Position numbers and translations under genes: made by a program. From Pseudonocardia alaniniphila (GTDB taxonomy: Bacteria; Actinomycetota; Actinomycetes; Mycobacteriales; Pseudonocardiaceae), in contig NZ_JAKXMK010000002.1 of NCBI RefSeq assembly GCF_022524485.1, positions 62,001 through 126,000 on the forward strand: a stretch of DNA of 64,000 bases. The letters run 5' to 3'. This document shows positions 41,394 to 50,213 of this stretch, piece by piece; the first letter of the stretch is position 1; the number at the start of each line of letters is the position of its first letter. Below the pieces are notes generated by a model. The model made no database searches. It was not told where the DNA came from and saw nothing but the letters and a program-made list of their open reading frames with translations.

Positions 41394-42395
41394 GTGCTCG
41401 TCGACGCCCACGCCCACCTGCTGCCCCGCGACTACCCGGCCGATGCCCCGGAGTGCTTCCCGCGGATGGAGCCGATCGACGGCGACACCGTGCGCACACT
41501 GCTGTTCGGGGCGGTGCGCTTCCGGGCCCGTGACGTGTTCTTCGACGCCGAGCGGCGCATCGCTGCACAGGACGCGTCGGGCGTCGACGTCGAGGTGGTC
41601 ACGCCGATGCCGCCGTTGCTGCGCTACGACCTTCCCGCCGCCGAGGGGCTCTCGCTCGCCCGGTACGTCAACGAGTTCGCGGGCACGTTGTGCAGTGCGG
41701 ACCGCACGCGGCTCGTCGGGTTCGGCATGGTGCCGATGCAGGACCCGGACGCCGCCACGGCGGAGCTGGCGGCGATCCAGGAGCAGGGCCTGCACGGTGT
41801 GGAGATCGCCTCGAACGTGCTCGGCGTCTCCATCGGTGACGAGCGGTTCCTGCCGTTCTTCGCCGAGGCGGAGCGCCTCGACCTGCCCGTGTTCGTGCAC
41901 GCCATGCCCGCCATGACCGACCGGCTGCCGGCCTCGGCGATGGGGACCTACGTCGTGGGCCTCGAAGGGGCGCTGGCCGCCGCGTCGATGATCGCCGGGG
42001 GAACCGCAGGCAAGTGCCCGGACCTGCGGATCTCCTTCAGCCACGCGGCGGGTGGGTTCCCGCTGATGCTGCCGCGGGCGCAGTACTTCTGGGGCGGTGC
42101 GTGGAACGAGGAGCCCGTCGTGCCCGAACGCGCGATCGCGCACGACGACGGCCCCTCGCCGATCGAGTACGCCCGCCGGTTCTACTACGACTCACTCGTC
42201 TTCGACCGCCGCGCGATCCGGTACCTGATCGACCTGCTCGGCCACGACCGGCTGCTGGTCGGCTCCGACTTCCCGGCCATGCCGCGCGAGGACCCCGCGG
42301 GCCGGACGCTGCTCGGGATGGACCTGCCGGCAGCGGTCCTGGACGCGATCACCGCCGGAAACGCCCTGCGCTGGCTGGGCCTGCCCCCACCATGA
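41394..42395 (+). CDS. amidohydrolase-2 family (ACMSD-like) hydrolase/decarboxylase
   Basis: A 333-residue barrel with the complete metal set: DAHAHLLP (HxH, residues 5-7), PVFVHAMP (His), ISFSHAAGG (His) and GSDFPAMP (Asp). Family relatives include aminocarboxymuconate-semialdehyde decarboxylase and related non-oxidative decarboxylases, which suit a meta- or ring-cleavage pathway. The start is GTG with GGAGAG upstream. It is the last gene of the long plus-strand operon that begins at 34103, converging on the IclR gene with 7 bp between. Confidence 0.85.
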   Translation: MLVDAHAHLLPRDYPADAPECFPRMEPIDGDTVRTLLFGAVRFRARDVFFDAERRIAAQDASGVDVEVVTPMPPLLRYDLPAAEGLSLARYVNEFAGTLCSADRTRLVGFGMVPMQDPDAATAELAAIQEQGLHGVEIASNVLGVSIGDERFLPFFAEAERLDLPVFVHAMPAMTDRLPASAMGTYVVGLEGALAAASMIAGGTAGKCPDLRISFSHAAGGFPLMLPRAQYFWGGAWNEEPVVPERAIAHDDGPSPIEYARRFYYDSLVFDRRAIRYLIDLLGHDRLLVGSDFPAMPREDPAGRTLLGMDLPAAVLDAITAGNALRWLGLPPP

Positions 42396-42402
42396 GCACG
42401 GG

Positions 42403-43191
42403 TCAGGCCGTCAGGGACGCCGAGATCGAGCGGGAGGCCTCCGTCAGGACGGCCGCCAGCTCCCTCGGGCGGGCGTCGTCGGCCTCGACCACCACGGAGA
42501 TCGCGGCGGCGACCTCTCCGCGCCTGCCCAGCACCGGCACCGCGACCACGATGTCGGGAACGGTGATCTGGCCCCTGGCCACCGCCACCCCGGTCTTGCG
42601 CACCAGCGCGAGGCGGCGGCGCAGCTCGTCGGGGTCGACGACGGTCAGCGGGCTGAACCGGGTGAGCGGCGAGCTCAGCACCTGCTCCTGCAGCTCGCGG
42701 TCGGCGTGGGCGAGCAGCACGAGTCCGGTGCCCGTGGCGTGCATCGGCCAGCGGTCACCGACATGACTGTCGACGGGTTTACGCACGCGCGCCCGGATCG
42801 CCTCGATGTAGACGACCTCCAGCCCGTCGCGCACGCCGAGGTGGACGTTGCCCAGGGTGGTCTGGTGCAGGTCCTCGAGGTAGGGGAACGCGGCGTCACG
42901 CAGCCCGAGCCCGCGTGGCGCGAGCGCAGAGAGCTCGAGCAGCCGCAGCCCCACGGAGTAGCGACCGGCGTCGTCACGCTCCAGCGCGCCCCAGGTGAGC
43001 AGCTCGCGGACCAGCCGGTGCGCGGTCGGCAGTGTCAGCCCGGCGCGGCGGGAGATCTCGCTGAGTGTGAGTGTCCGATGGGCAGGCCCGAACGCGTCCA
43101 GGACGGCGAGCACGCGTCCAGCGGCCGTCCTCCGCGCCCCACCGTCGTCGACGGGGGAACGGATGGGCCGATGTTCCCCGGTCACGGTCAT
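42403..43191 (-). CDS. IclR family transcriptional regulator
   Basis: A 262-residue regulator. The winged helix reads LTLSEISRRAGLTLPTAHRLVRELLTWG (split; about residues 41-68), and an IclR effector domain follows (VHLGVRDGLEVVYIEAIRAR, HATGTGLVLLAHA). IclR proteins of catabolic clusters commonly sense aromatic acids or pathway intermediates. GGAAGG lies eight bases before the ATG. It is downstream of, and probably separate from, the two-component genes (54-bp gap, same strand). It may control the operon that it faces. Confidence 0.88.
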   Translation of the reverse strand: MTVTGEHRPIRSPVDDGGARRTAAGRVLAVLDAFGPAHRTLTLSEISRRAGLTLPTAHRLVRELLTWGALERDDAGRYSVGLRLLELSALAPRGLGLRDAAFPYLEDLHQTTLGNVHLGVRDGLEVVYIEAIRARVRKPVDSHVGDRWPMHATGTGLVLLAHADRELQEQVLSSPLTRFSPLTVVDPDELRRRLALVRKTGVAVARGQITVPDIVVAVPVLGRRGEVAAAISVVVEADDARPRELAAVLTEASRSISASLTA

Positions 43192-43245
43192 GTCGCACCT
43201 TCCCCCAGCACACACCACTGTGGACAGACGGGTCGCGAGCTCGCG

Positions 43246-43923
43246 CTACGAGCTCGGCGGCGGGATAAGCCCCTCCCTGATGGCCACCAGCGCCGCCTGC
43301 GTGCGCGAGGAGAGCTGCAGCTTCGTGAGCACGTGGCTCACGTGCGTGCGAGCCGTGCGGTCGCTGATGTAGAGCTCGGCGGCGATCTGCCGGTTGGACA
43401 GGCCGCGCGCGACGAGTGCGAGGACCGTGCGTTCGCGGGCGGTGAGGGAGGCCAGCCCGGTGGGCGGGGACACCAGCTGGCGGGTCAGCCGACCGGCCAC
43501 GGCAGGGTCGAGATGCACCTCGCCCCGGGCGGCCGCGCGGATCGCGGCGGCCACCTCGTCGGGGTCGGCGTCCTTGAGCAGGTAGCCCGCCGCACCGGCC
43601 TGCAGCGCCGCGTACACCCGCTCGACCTCGCCGAAGCTCGTCAGCATCACGACCCGGACGTCCGGATAGGACGCGAGGATCTCCCCGATCGCGCTGATCC
43701 CGTCCATCTCCGGCATCAGCACGTCCATGAGCACGACCTTCGGCAGCCGGTTCTCCGTCGCCAGCCGCCGGAGCTGGACGAGCGCATCCCGGCCGTTGAC
43801 CGCCTCCGCGACGGCCTCGATCCCGTCGGCACTCTCCAGATAGGCCGCGAGCCCGCGGCGCACGACGGCGTGGTCGTCGACGACGAGCACGCCGATCACC
43901 TCCTGGCCGGCCATGGACGGCAT
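43246..43923 (-). CDS. NarL/LuxR-type response regulator
   Basis: A 225-residue two-domain regulator. The receiver has the acidic pair VVDDHAVVRRG, phosphoacceptor Asp67 (VVLMDVLMPEMDG), a Thr in VVMLTSFG and Lys in GYLLKDAD. The C-terminal LuxR helix-turn-helix is LTARERTVLALVARGLSNRQIAAELYISDRTARTHVSHVL (split; about residues 155-195). Its ATG shares a base with the kinase stop (TGATG), so kinase and regulator are translationally coupled. An in-frame GTG lies one codon earlier. Targets are unknown; the neighbouring divergent transporter operon is an obvious candidate. Confidence 0.9.
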   Translation of the reverse strand: MPSMAGQEVIGVLVVDDHAVVRRGLAAYLESADGIEAVAEAVNGRDALVQLRRLATENRLPKVVLMDVLMPEMDGISAIGEILASYPDVRVVMLTSFGEVERVYAALQAGAAGYLLKDADPDEVAAAIRAAARGEVHLDPAVAGRLTRQLVSPPTGLASLTARERTVLALVARGLSNRQIAAELYISDRTARTHVSHVLTKLQLSSRTQAALVAIREGLIPPPSS

Positions 43924-45206
43924 CACAGGGCACCGTCCGGCAGCGCCACGGGAATCATGACCTCGACCCGGCAGCCCGGTGCGGTGTCGCGGATCTCCAT
44001 GCGTCCTCCCCATCCGCGGGCCCTCGTCTGCATGGAGACCAGCCCGATCGCCCCGGCCCGCGGTGCCCTGCCGTCCAGCCCGATGCCGTCGTCGGCCACC
44101 TCCACGAGGAGCCGGTCGCTCCCGGGGTCGCCGGTGGTGCGGACCCGGATCCGCACCCGTGTTGCTCGCGCGTGCTTCACCACGTTGTGCAGTGCCTCCT
44201 GAACGATCCGGTACAGGTCCTCCTGCAGCTCGACCGGCAGCATCTCGAGCTTCTCCGCCGTCTCGACGTCGATGTGGAGCCCCGAGAGCGACTGCACCGA
44301 CGCGGCGTGGTCCCGGACGGCCCCGGCGAGGCCACGCTCGACCAGCTCCACCGGATGCAGCTGGCTGACGAGGCTCCGCAAATCGGCGAGGGCGTTCTGG
44401 GCGAGTCCGAGCAGCTCGTCGGCCACCGACTGCACCCGCTCGGGGCTGCTCATCCGGCCGGACGTGACATGGGACCGCAGGGCCTTGGCATGCATCCGCA
44501 TCGAGAAGACCTGCTGCACCACCGAGTCGTGCAGCTCACGCGCGAGGCGGGCGCGCTCGGCGAGCTGGGCGTCGTGACGGGAGCGGGCGAGCAGCTCGGC
44601 GGAGTCGACGGCCATGGCCGCCTGGTCCGCCATCGCGTCGAGGAACTCCAGATCGGCGCAGCCCGGCACCTCGCCGGGCTCGTAGTACGCGTTGAGCACA
44701 CCGAGGGCCCGCCCGCGGACGACGAGCGGGACCGCGACGAAGCAGTCCCACCGCGGAGCGCCCATGATCGCGTGCAGGGGGGCCCAGGTCGGATCCGCGA
44801 GCACCGCCGCCTTGCGGTGGGGGATCATGATGCGCCGGCGCGCCCGGAACGCCTCGACGAACATCATCCGGGCGCCGAGCCTGCGGCATTCCTCCAGCCG
44901 GTCGGCGAAGTCCTCGGCGTCGGTGAATCCGGCCTTGCCCACTACTCGCATGGTGCCGCCCTCCACCCGGAGGATCTGCACGGCGGCGATGTGCTCGGCC
45001 TGCACGACCTCGCGGGCCACGACGTCGAGGGTGACGCGCAGCGATGCGGTGTCGGCCACGCTCGACGCGGCACGGGCGATCGCCGCCAGCCGCCGTTGCC
45101 CCCGGCGGTCGTCCTCCGACGGCCGGTCCTGCAGAGGGTCGCCACAGACGGGACAGCCCGCGGGCCGGACCTCGCGGCCTGTTCCGCACGCGACTGCCTG
45201 CTGCAT
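43923..45206 (-). CDS. GAF-domain sensor histidine kinase (NarL partner type)
   Basis: A 427-residue cytoplasmic kinase. Residues 1-35 contain a cysteine cluster (Cys7, Cys18, Cys21, as CGTG and CPVCG) that looks like a small zinc ribbon or redox site. A GAF domain covers about 45-200. A HisKA_3 dimerisation helix carries the phosphorylated His226 in LARELHDSVVQQVFSMRM, and the HATPase has DGIGLDG and GAIGLVSMQTRA. No membrane helices are present, so it senses an internal signal. The ATG at 45206 has GAAGGAG upstream; GTG just before is possible. It is divergent from the oligopeptide-type transporter operon at 45670. Confidence 0.88.
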   Translation of the reverse strand: MQQAVACGTGREVRPAGCPVCGDPLQDRPSEDDRRGQRRLAAIARAASSVADTASLRVTLDVVAREVVQAEHIAAVQILRVEGGTMRVVGKAGFTDAEDFADRLEECRRLGARMMFVEAFRARRRIMIPHRKAAVLADPTWAPLHAIMGAPRWDCFVAVPLVVRGRALGVLNAYYEPGEVPGCADLEFLDAMADQAAMAVDSAELLARSRHDAQLAERARLARELHDSVVQQVFSMRMHAKALRSHVTSGRMSSPERVQSVADELLGLAQNALADLRSLVSQLHPVELVERGLAGAVRDHAASVQSLSGLHIDVETAEKLEMLPVELQEDLYRIVQEALHNVVKHARATRVRIRVRTTGDPGSDRLLVEVADDGIGLDGRAPRAGAIGLVSMQTRARGWGGRMEIRDTAPGCRVEVMIPVALPDGAL

Positions 45207-45669
45207 CACGCCGACTCCTTCGTCGAGGCGCTCGTCACCCATTCGGAACCAGTCTCACCAGCGGAGTGAAACGTCACAAGACTCCCGCTCCTGTTCGCAG
45301 ACGTCGGCCGGGATCGGCACCGTGGACCGAGACAAAAGACGTAGCCTGCCTCACCAGCGGTGGCGCGTTCCGTCGGCCCGCGAGCCCGACGGCGTCGACC
45401 GGTCGAACTTTGTCTTTCGCCGAGTGAAAGCCGCCTGCACGAGATCCTGGTCCTCACCGGACGCTGTGTCGGATGTAGTGAGCCCGATCACCCCGACGTC
45501 GAAGCCCCATCCCCCGACGCACCGACTCCGACTCATTCACCTCGATCCTGTCGGCCCCGACCAGCCATCCCCGCAGCGATGCCGACGCATCCCGGCGGTG
45601 GTTCCCGACCCGTGCCTCGTGAAGCGGCGCCGGGCGGCGCCGAAGCACGCAACGAAGCGGGAGGTCCTT
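45207..45669. other. 463-bp divergent regulatory region
   Basis: No gene is supported here. The 11-mer CTCACCAGCGG occurs at 45254-45264 and again at 45350-45360, and GAGTGAAA occurs in the same area at about 45265 and 45420; these may be regulator sites. The gap must contain promoters for the histidine kinase (left) and the ABC transporter operon (right). Confidence 0.4.
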
Positions 45670-47280
45670 GTGAGACCGAAGTTGCACCACTTGTCCCTCC
45701 TTCTCGCCGCGCTCCTGGTCATCGCGGCATGCGGGGGCGGAGGCGGGGCAGCGGGCGGCACAGCCGCGCCGGCCGGGCCACCGCAGCGCGGCGGCGAGCT
45801 CACCGTGCTCGAGAGCTCGTCCTTCGCCGGTGGTTGGCCATCCGGGCTCGACCCCGCGACGAACACGACGGGCGGCGCGAACATCTCGCAGATGAGCGCC
45901 ATCTACGGCGGTCTGTTCCTCCTCACGGCGAACGAGGACGGGTCCGATCCGCGCGTCGTGCCGAACCAGGCCGAGGGCTACGAGCTGCTCGACGAGGGAC
46001 GCACGGTCCGGATCACACTCCGCGAAGGCATCCGCTTCAGTGACGGCACACCGTTGGACGCTCAGGCCGTGGTCTTCAACCTGCAGCGGGCCATGGCCTC
46101 GCCGTGCTCGTGCAAACCGACATGGCCGCTCGCCGACGGCGGGATCACCGCGGAGGACGCACGCACCGTCGTGCTGAGGTTCACCCGCCCCTATGCCGCC
46201 GTGATCAACTCGTTCCCGGTGGCGAACACCAACTGGATCGCCTCTCCCACCGCGCTGCAGCAGATGGGCGAGGAGCAGTTCCGGATCACCCCGGTGGGCG
46301 CCGGGCCGTTCACGGTGGTGTCCAACCAGCTCAGCTCACTCCTGGTGCTGCAGCGCAACCCCACCTACTTCAAGCCAGACCGGCCCTACCTGGACAAGCT
46401 GACCTTCCAGTCCATCGGCGGGGACCAGCCCGCCTACCAGGCGCTTCTCGCCGGGCAGGCGCAGGCCTACGAGGGCCTCGGGACCACTCCACTGCTGGAG
46501 CAAGCGCAGTCCGGCGGGCGGCTGACCGTCACGGTCCAGCCCCCGACCTCGCCCTACGTGATCCAGCTCAACACGAAGACTGCCCCGTTCAACGACCAGC
46601 GGGCCCGCGAGGCCATCTACCGCGCCACCGACTTCGCGGCCATAGCCAAGGGTCTCTTCCAGGGGCTCTACCCCGTGAGCCAGTCGTTCACCGGGCCCGG
46701 CGGCCTCTTCCACACCGAGACCGTGGACGGTTACCCGACATACGACCCCGAGCAGGCCAAGCAGCTCGTGAGCCAGCTCGGCGGCCTGACCGTGGAACTC
46801 GGGACGCTGAACGGCTACGTGGCCCAGCAGGTGATGACGGCGCTGCAGACCCAGTGGCAGGCCGCGGGCATCACCGTCAACACCAAGACCTACGAGCTGT
46901 CCACGCTGGTCCAGCAGTTCAACTCGGGTCAGTGGCAGTCGATGCTGCAGACCGCGGGAGCGTGGGACCCGGCGTCCGGCGTCGGAGTGGGCTTCCGGTT
47001 CGCCTCGACCTCACCCTTCAGCGGCGTGGCCGACCCGCAGCTCGACCAGCTGCTCGACGGGGCCGCGGCCACGGTCGACCCCGCCGAGCGGCAGCGGCTC
47101 TACAGCGAGGCCGGGAAGTACATCAGCGACAACGCGTACGCCCCGTTCGGGCTGGCGTTCGCGGCCGCGAACCTCGCCACCCCCGGCGTGTACGGGCCCG
47201 GTCTGACCACGAAGATCCCGCCGATCGTCGTCAACGCCGGGATCATCTGGGACGAGGTCTGGCGGGTGCAGCAGCAGTGA
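45670..47280 (+). CDS. family-5 ABC transporter solute-binding lipoprotein (Opp/Dpp type)
   Basis: A 536-residue receptor. The signal peptide ends in lipobox VIAACG, followed by a glycine-rich linker. SBP_bac_5 landmarks are ITLREGIRFSDGTPLDAQAVVFNL (split), PVGAGPFTVV and LQRNPTYFKPDRPYLDKL. It is only distantly related to the three orphan receptors at 15259, 21344 and 54183. GGGAGG lies five bases before the GTG. Its stop overlaps the GTG of the permease gene, so it leads a complete five-gene transporter operon. The ligand may be a peptide, opine or another amphipathic small molecule. Confidence 0.9.
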   Translation: MRPKLHHLSLLLAALLVIAACGGGGGAAGGTAAPAGPPQRGGELTVLESSSFAGGWPSGLDPATNTTGGANISQMSAIYGGLFLLTANEDGSDPRVVPNQAEGYELLDEGRTVRITLREGIRFSDGTPLDAQAVVFNLQRAMASPCSCKPTWPLADGGITAEDARTVVLRFTRPYAAVINSFPVANTNWIASPTALQQMGEEQFRITPVGAGPFTVVSNQLSSLLVLQRNPTYFKPDRPYLDKLTFQSIGGDQPAYQALLAGQAQAYEGLGTTPLLEQAQSGGRLTVTVQPPTSPYVIQLNTKTAPFNDQRAREAIYRATDFAAIAKGLFQGLYPVSQSFTGPGGLFHTETVDGYPTYDPEQAKQLVSQLGGLTVELGTLNGYVAQQVMTALQTQWQAAGITVNTKTYELSTLVQQFNSGQWQSMLQTAGAWDPASGVGVGFRFASTSPFSGVADPQLDQLLDGAAATVDPAERQRLYSEAGKYISDNAYAPFGLAFAAANLATPGVYGPGLTTKIPPIVVNAGIIWDEVWRVQQQ

Positions 47281-48290
47281 CGGCATCCGTGGGCGCCGGC
47301 CCGCACCGCGCCGGCGCCGGCTTCCTCACCTCGCCGGGGATGCGGCTGGTGGGCAAGCGGCTGCTGCTGGCCGTGCCGATCGTGCTCGGGGTCAGCATCC
47401 TGACGTTCTGGGTGCTCAACCTGATCCCGGGCAGCGCGGCGCAGCAGCTGCTCGGGCCGGAGGCCACCCCGGAGCAGGTGCGGGCGCTGGAGCTGGAGCT
47501 GGGCCTGGACCGGCCCGCGGTGCTGCGGTACCTGGACTGGCTCGGCGGGGCGGTCACGGGGGACCTCGGGCAGTCCCTCGTGAGCCGGCAGCCGGTGACC
47601 GGCCTGCTGGGCGAGCGGCTGGCCGTCAGCGGTGAGCTCGCAGCGCTGGCGTTCCTCATCTCGCTGGGGCTCGCGGTGCCCACCGCCCTGCTGGCCGCGT
47701 ACCGGCCCAACCGGCTGTTCGACCGGCTCAGCATGGTCGTGAGCATCACGGGGCTCTCGGTGGCCAACTACGTGCTGGCGCTGCTGCTCGTGCTGATCTT
47801 CGCGGTGCAGATGGCGGTGTTCCCGGCGATCGGGTTCGTGCCGCTGTCGCAGGGACTGGGGGCGAACCTGCAGTCCATGGCGCTGCCCGCGGCGGCCATC
47901 GCGTTCCCCCTGTACTGCTTCTACACGCGGTTCCTGCGCGGCGATCTCGTCGACCAGCTCCAGGGCGAGGACTACGTCACCACGGCACGGGCGAAGGGCA
48001 TCGGGCCGTGGCAGGTGCTCGTGCGCCATGCGTTCCGCAACTCGGCGTTCGGGCTGATCACCGTGGTCGGCCTGAACCTGGGGACCCTCATCGGCGGGAC
48101 GGTGATCGTCGAGCAGATCTTCGCCCTCCCGGGGATGGGGCAGCTGATGCTGCAGGCGATCAACACCCGCGACTTCGTCGTCGTGCAGGCGTGCGTGGTG
48201 GTGTTCGCGGTGGCGGCCGTGCTGGCCAACCTGCTGGCCGACCTGCTCTACGCCGTACTCGACCCGAGGATCCGCTATGGCAGTCGTTGA
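47277..48290 (+). CDS. ABC transporter permease, DppB/OppB type
   Basis: A 337-residue inner-membrane permease with six helices. An N-terminal KRLLLAVPIVLGVSILTFWVL helix and LGLDRPAVLRYLDWLGGAVTGDLGQSL (split) are typical of the B subunit, and the EAA-loop segment RAKGIGPWQVLVRHAFRNS contacts the ATPases. The GTG start overlaps the receptor stop. It pairs with the C-type permease below, whose start lies 14 bases inside its end. Confidence 0.9.
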   Translation: MTASVGAGPHRAGAGFLTSPGMRLVGKRLLLAVPIVLGVSILTFWVLNLIPGSAAQQLLGPEATPEQVRALELELGLDRPAVLRYLDWLGGAVTGDLGQSLVSRQPVTGLLGERLAVSGELAALAFLISLGLAVPTALLAAYRPNRLFDRLSMVVSITGLSVANYVLALLLVLIFAVQMAVFPAIGFVPLSQGLGANLQSMALPAAAIAFPLYCFYTRFLRGDLVDQLQGEDYVTTARAKGIGPWQVLVRHAFRNSAFGLITVVGLNLGTLIGGTVIVEQIFALPGMGQLMLQAINTRDFVVVQACVVVFAVAAVLANLLADLLYAVLDPRIRYGSR

Positions 48291-49152
48291 CGCCGGGCCC
48301 GCGCTCGTCGAACACGCGGAGACCCCGGCCGCCCGGACCCGGGGCTGGGTGGGCTCGCTCGGGTTGGTGCTGCCGGCCGCGGTCGTCGCGCTGACCGCGC
48401 TGGCCTGCTTCGTGGGCCCACTCGTGCTGCCCATGCCGCCGCCGATAGGGGGCAGCGTGCTGGAGTCCTACCTCCCGGCGTTCTCGCCGGGGCACCTGCT
48501 CGGCACCGACCCGAACGGCAACGACATCCTCTCCCGGATCCTGTCCGGGGGGCGCTCGTCGCTGATCGTGGCGGTGGCGGTGAACCTGCTCGGGCTGCTG
48601 GTCGGCGGCACGCTCGGCGCCCTGTCCGGCTTCGTGGGCGGCGTGGTGGACACGGTGATCATGCGTGTCCTGGACGTGCTGATCGCGTTCCCGTCGCTGG
48701 TGCTCACCCTCGCGGTGGCGCAGAGCCTGGGCCCGAGCCAGACCAACACGATCCTGGCGCTGGCGTTCTTCAGCATCCCGGCGTTCGCGCGGATCTCCCG
48801 GGCGGCGACGCTGCGGCTGCGGGAGCTTCCGTTCATGGCGTCCGCAGTGCTCTGCGGCACGCCGGGATGGCGGATCCTGCTGCGGCACGTCGCCCCGAAC
48901 ATCGCCCCGCAGCTGATCACGTTCGGGATGCTCGGGATGGGCATCGTGATCGTGATCGAGGGGGCGCTGAGCTTCCTCGGGCTGGGCATTCCGCCGCCCG
49001 CCCCGAGCTGGGGGAACATGATCTCGCAGGGCCAGCAGAGCATCTCCGCCACGCCGATGCTGGTCGTCTGGCCCTCGGCGGTCCTGTTCGTCACGGTGCT
49101 GGCGTTCAACCTGCTCGGTGAGAACCTCCGCGCGCGATGGAGCGGCCGATGA
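48277..49152 (+). CDS. ABC transporter permease, DppC/OppC type
   Basis: A 291-residue permease with the C-subunit hallmarks: HLLGTDPNGNDILSRILSGGRSSL in the first extracytoplasmic segment, an EAA-loop-like HVAPNIAPQLITFG, and FLGLGIPPPAPSWGNMI near the end. It overlaps the B permease by 14 bases. The final residues overlap the first ATPase gene. It forms the transmembrane channel with the DppB-like protein. Confidence 0.9.
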   Translation: MAVVDAGPALVEHAETPAARTRGWVGSLGLVLPAAVVALTALACFVGPLVLPMPPPIGGSVLESYLPAFSPGHLLGTDPNGNDILSRILSGGRSSLIVAVAVNLLGLLVGGTLGALSGFVGGVVDTVIMRVLDVLIAFPSLVLTLAVAQSLGPSQTNTILALAFFSIPAFARISRAATLRLRELPFMASAVLCGTPGWRILLRHVAPNIAPQLITFGMLGMGIVIVIEGALSFLGLGIPPPAPSWGNMISQGQQSISATPMLVVWPSAVLFVTVLAFNLLGENLRARWSGR

Positions 49153-50213
49153 GCCTCACGGATGACGACGTCCTCGCCGCGGGGCCCGGAGCGGGGCCGT
49201 CCCGTACCGGTCCCGTGCCCGACGGTGAGCCGCTGCTGGAGGTGCAGGACCTGCGGGTGCGCTTCTCCCGCGCCGGGCGCCACGTGCACGCCGTCAACGG
49301 CCTGTCCTACCGGCTCGCGCCCGGCCGGATGCTCGCGATCATCGGGGAGTCCGGGTCCGGCAAGAGCGTCAGCTCGCGCGCACTCATGGGGCTGCTGCCC
49401 TCCACCGCGGCCGTCACGGGCTCTGCGCGGTTCGCCGGCACCGAGCTCGTCGGGATGCCGGAGGCGCAGATGCGTCGCCGGCGGGGCGCCGACATCGCGA
49501 TGGTGTTCCAGGACCCTGCCCGCTCGCTCAACCCGACGATGCGGATCGGCACGCAGGTCGTCGAGGCGGTGCGGGCGCATTCCGACATGGACCGCCACGC
49601 CGCCCGGCGGCGGGCCGTCGAGCTGCTGTCGCTGGTGCGACTGCCGGTGCCGGAACAGCGGTTCGCCGAGTACCCGCACCAGCTCTCGGGTGGCATGCGG
49701 CAGCGGGTGATGATCGCGATCGCGCTCGCGGGCGAACCCCGGCTGCTCATCGCCGACGAGGCGACCACGGCGCTCGACGTGACCACGCAGGCGCAGATCA
49801 TGGAGCTGCTCGTCGAGCTGCAGCACCGGCTCGGCATGGCAGTGATCATGATCAGCCACGACCTCGGTCTGGCCGCGAGCTATGCCCAGGACGTCCTCGT
49901 GATGTACGCGGGGCGGGGCGTCGAGCACGCCTCGGCGGAGACGCTCTTCTCGCACGTCCGGATGCCCTACACCCGCGCGCTGCTGGGAGCGATCCCGCTG
50001 CTGGAGCGGGAGTCGCACGCACTGCTGCCGGTGGTGCCCGGCCAGCCGCCCGACCTGTCGGCGCTCCCGGCCGGCTGCCCGTTCGCGCCGCGCTGCGAGT
50101 ACTCGGACGAGCAGTGCGGCGAGAACCCGCCGTTCGCCGAGCAGGAGCCGGGCCATCGGTGGGCGTGCTGGCACCCGGTGCCCGACCCCGCACCGAGAGG
50201 AGAACGGTCGTGA
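49149..50213 (+). CDS. ABC transporter ATP-binding protein, DppD/OppD type
   Basis: A 354-residue ATPase. Walker A is GESGSGKS, the Q-loop VFQDPARSLNPTMRIGTQ follows, the signature is LSGGMRQRV, Walker B is LLIADEATTALD, and the switch His is in ISHDLG. The C-terminal oligopeptide/dipeptide domain has the cysteine cluster GCPFAPRCEYSDEQC...WACW that in some relatives binds a metal or iron-sulfur cluster. The ATG overlaps the permease stop (ATGA), and its own stop overlaps the next GTG. It forms a heterodimer with the OppF-like protein. Confidence 0.9.
   Translation: MSLTDDDVLAAGPGAGPSRTGPVPDGEPLLEVQDLRVRFSRAGRHVHAVNGLSYRLAPGRMLAIIGESGSGKSVSSRALMGLLPSTAAVTGSARFAGTELVGMPEAQMRRRRGADIAMVFQDPARSLNPTMRIGTQVVEAVRAHSDMDRHAARRRAVELLSLVRLPVPEQRFAEYPHQLSGGMRQRVMIAIALAGEPRLLIADEATTALDVTTQAQIMELLVELQHRLGMAVIMISHDLGLAASYAQDVLVMYAGRGVEHASAETLFSHVRMPYTRALLGAIPLLERESHALLPVVPGQPPDLSALPAGCPFAPRCEYSDEQCGENPPFAEQEPGHRWACWHPVPDPAPRGERS

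Noticed and set aside
46104..47276. N-terminal 391 codons of a frame that runs into the DppB permease
   Set aside because: This part is out of frame within the solute-binding protein gene; the permease starts at GTG 47277.
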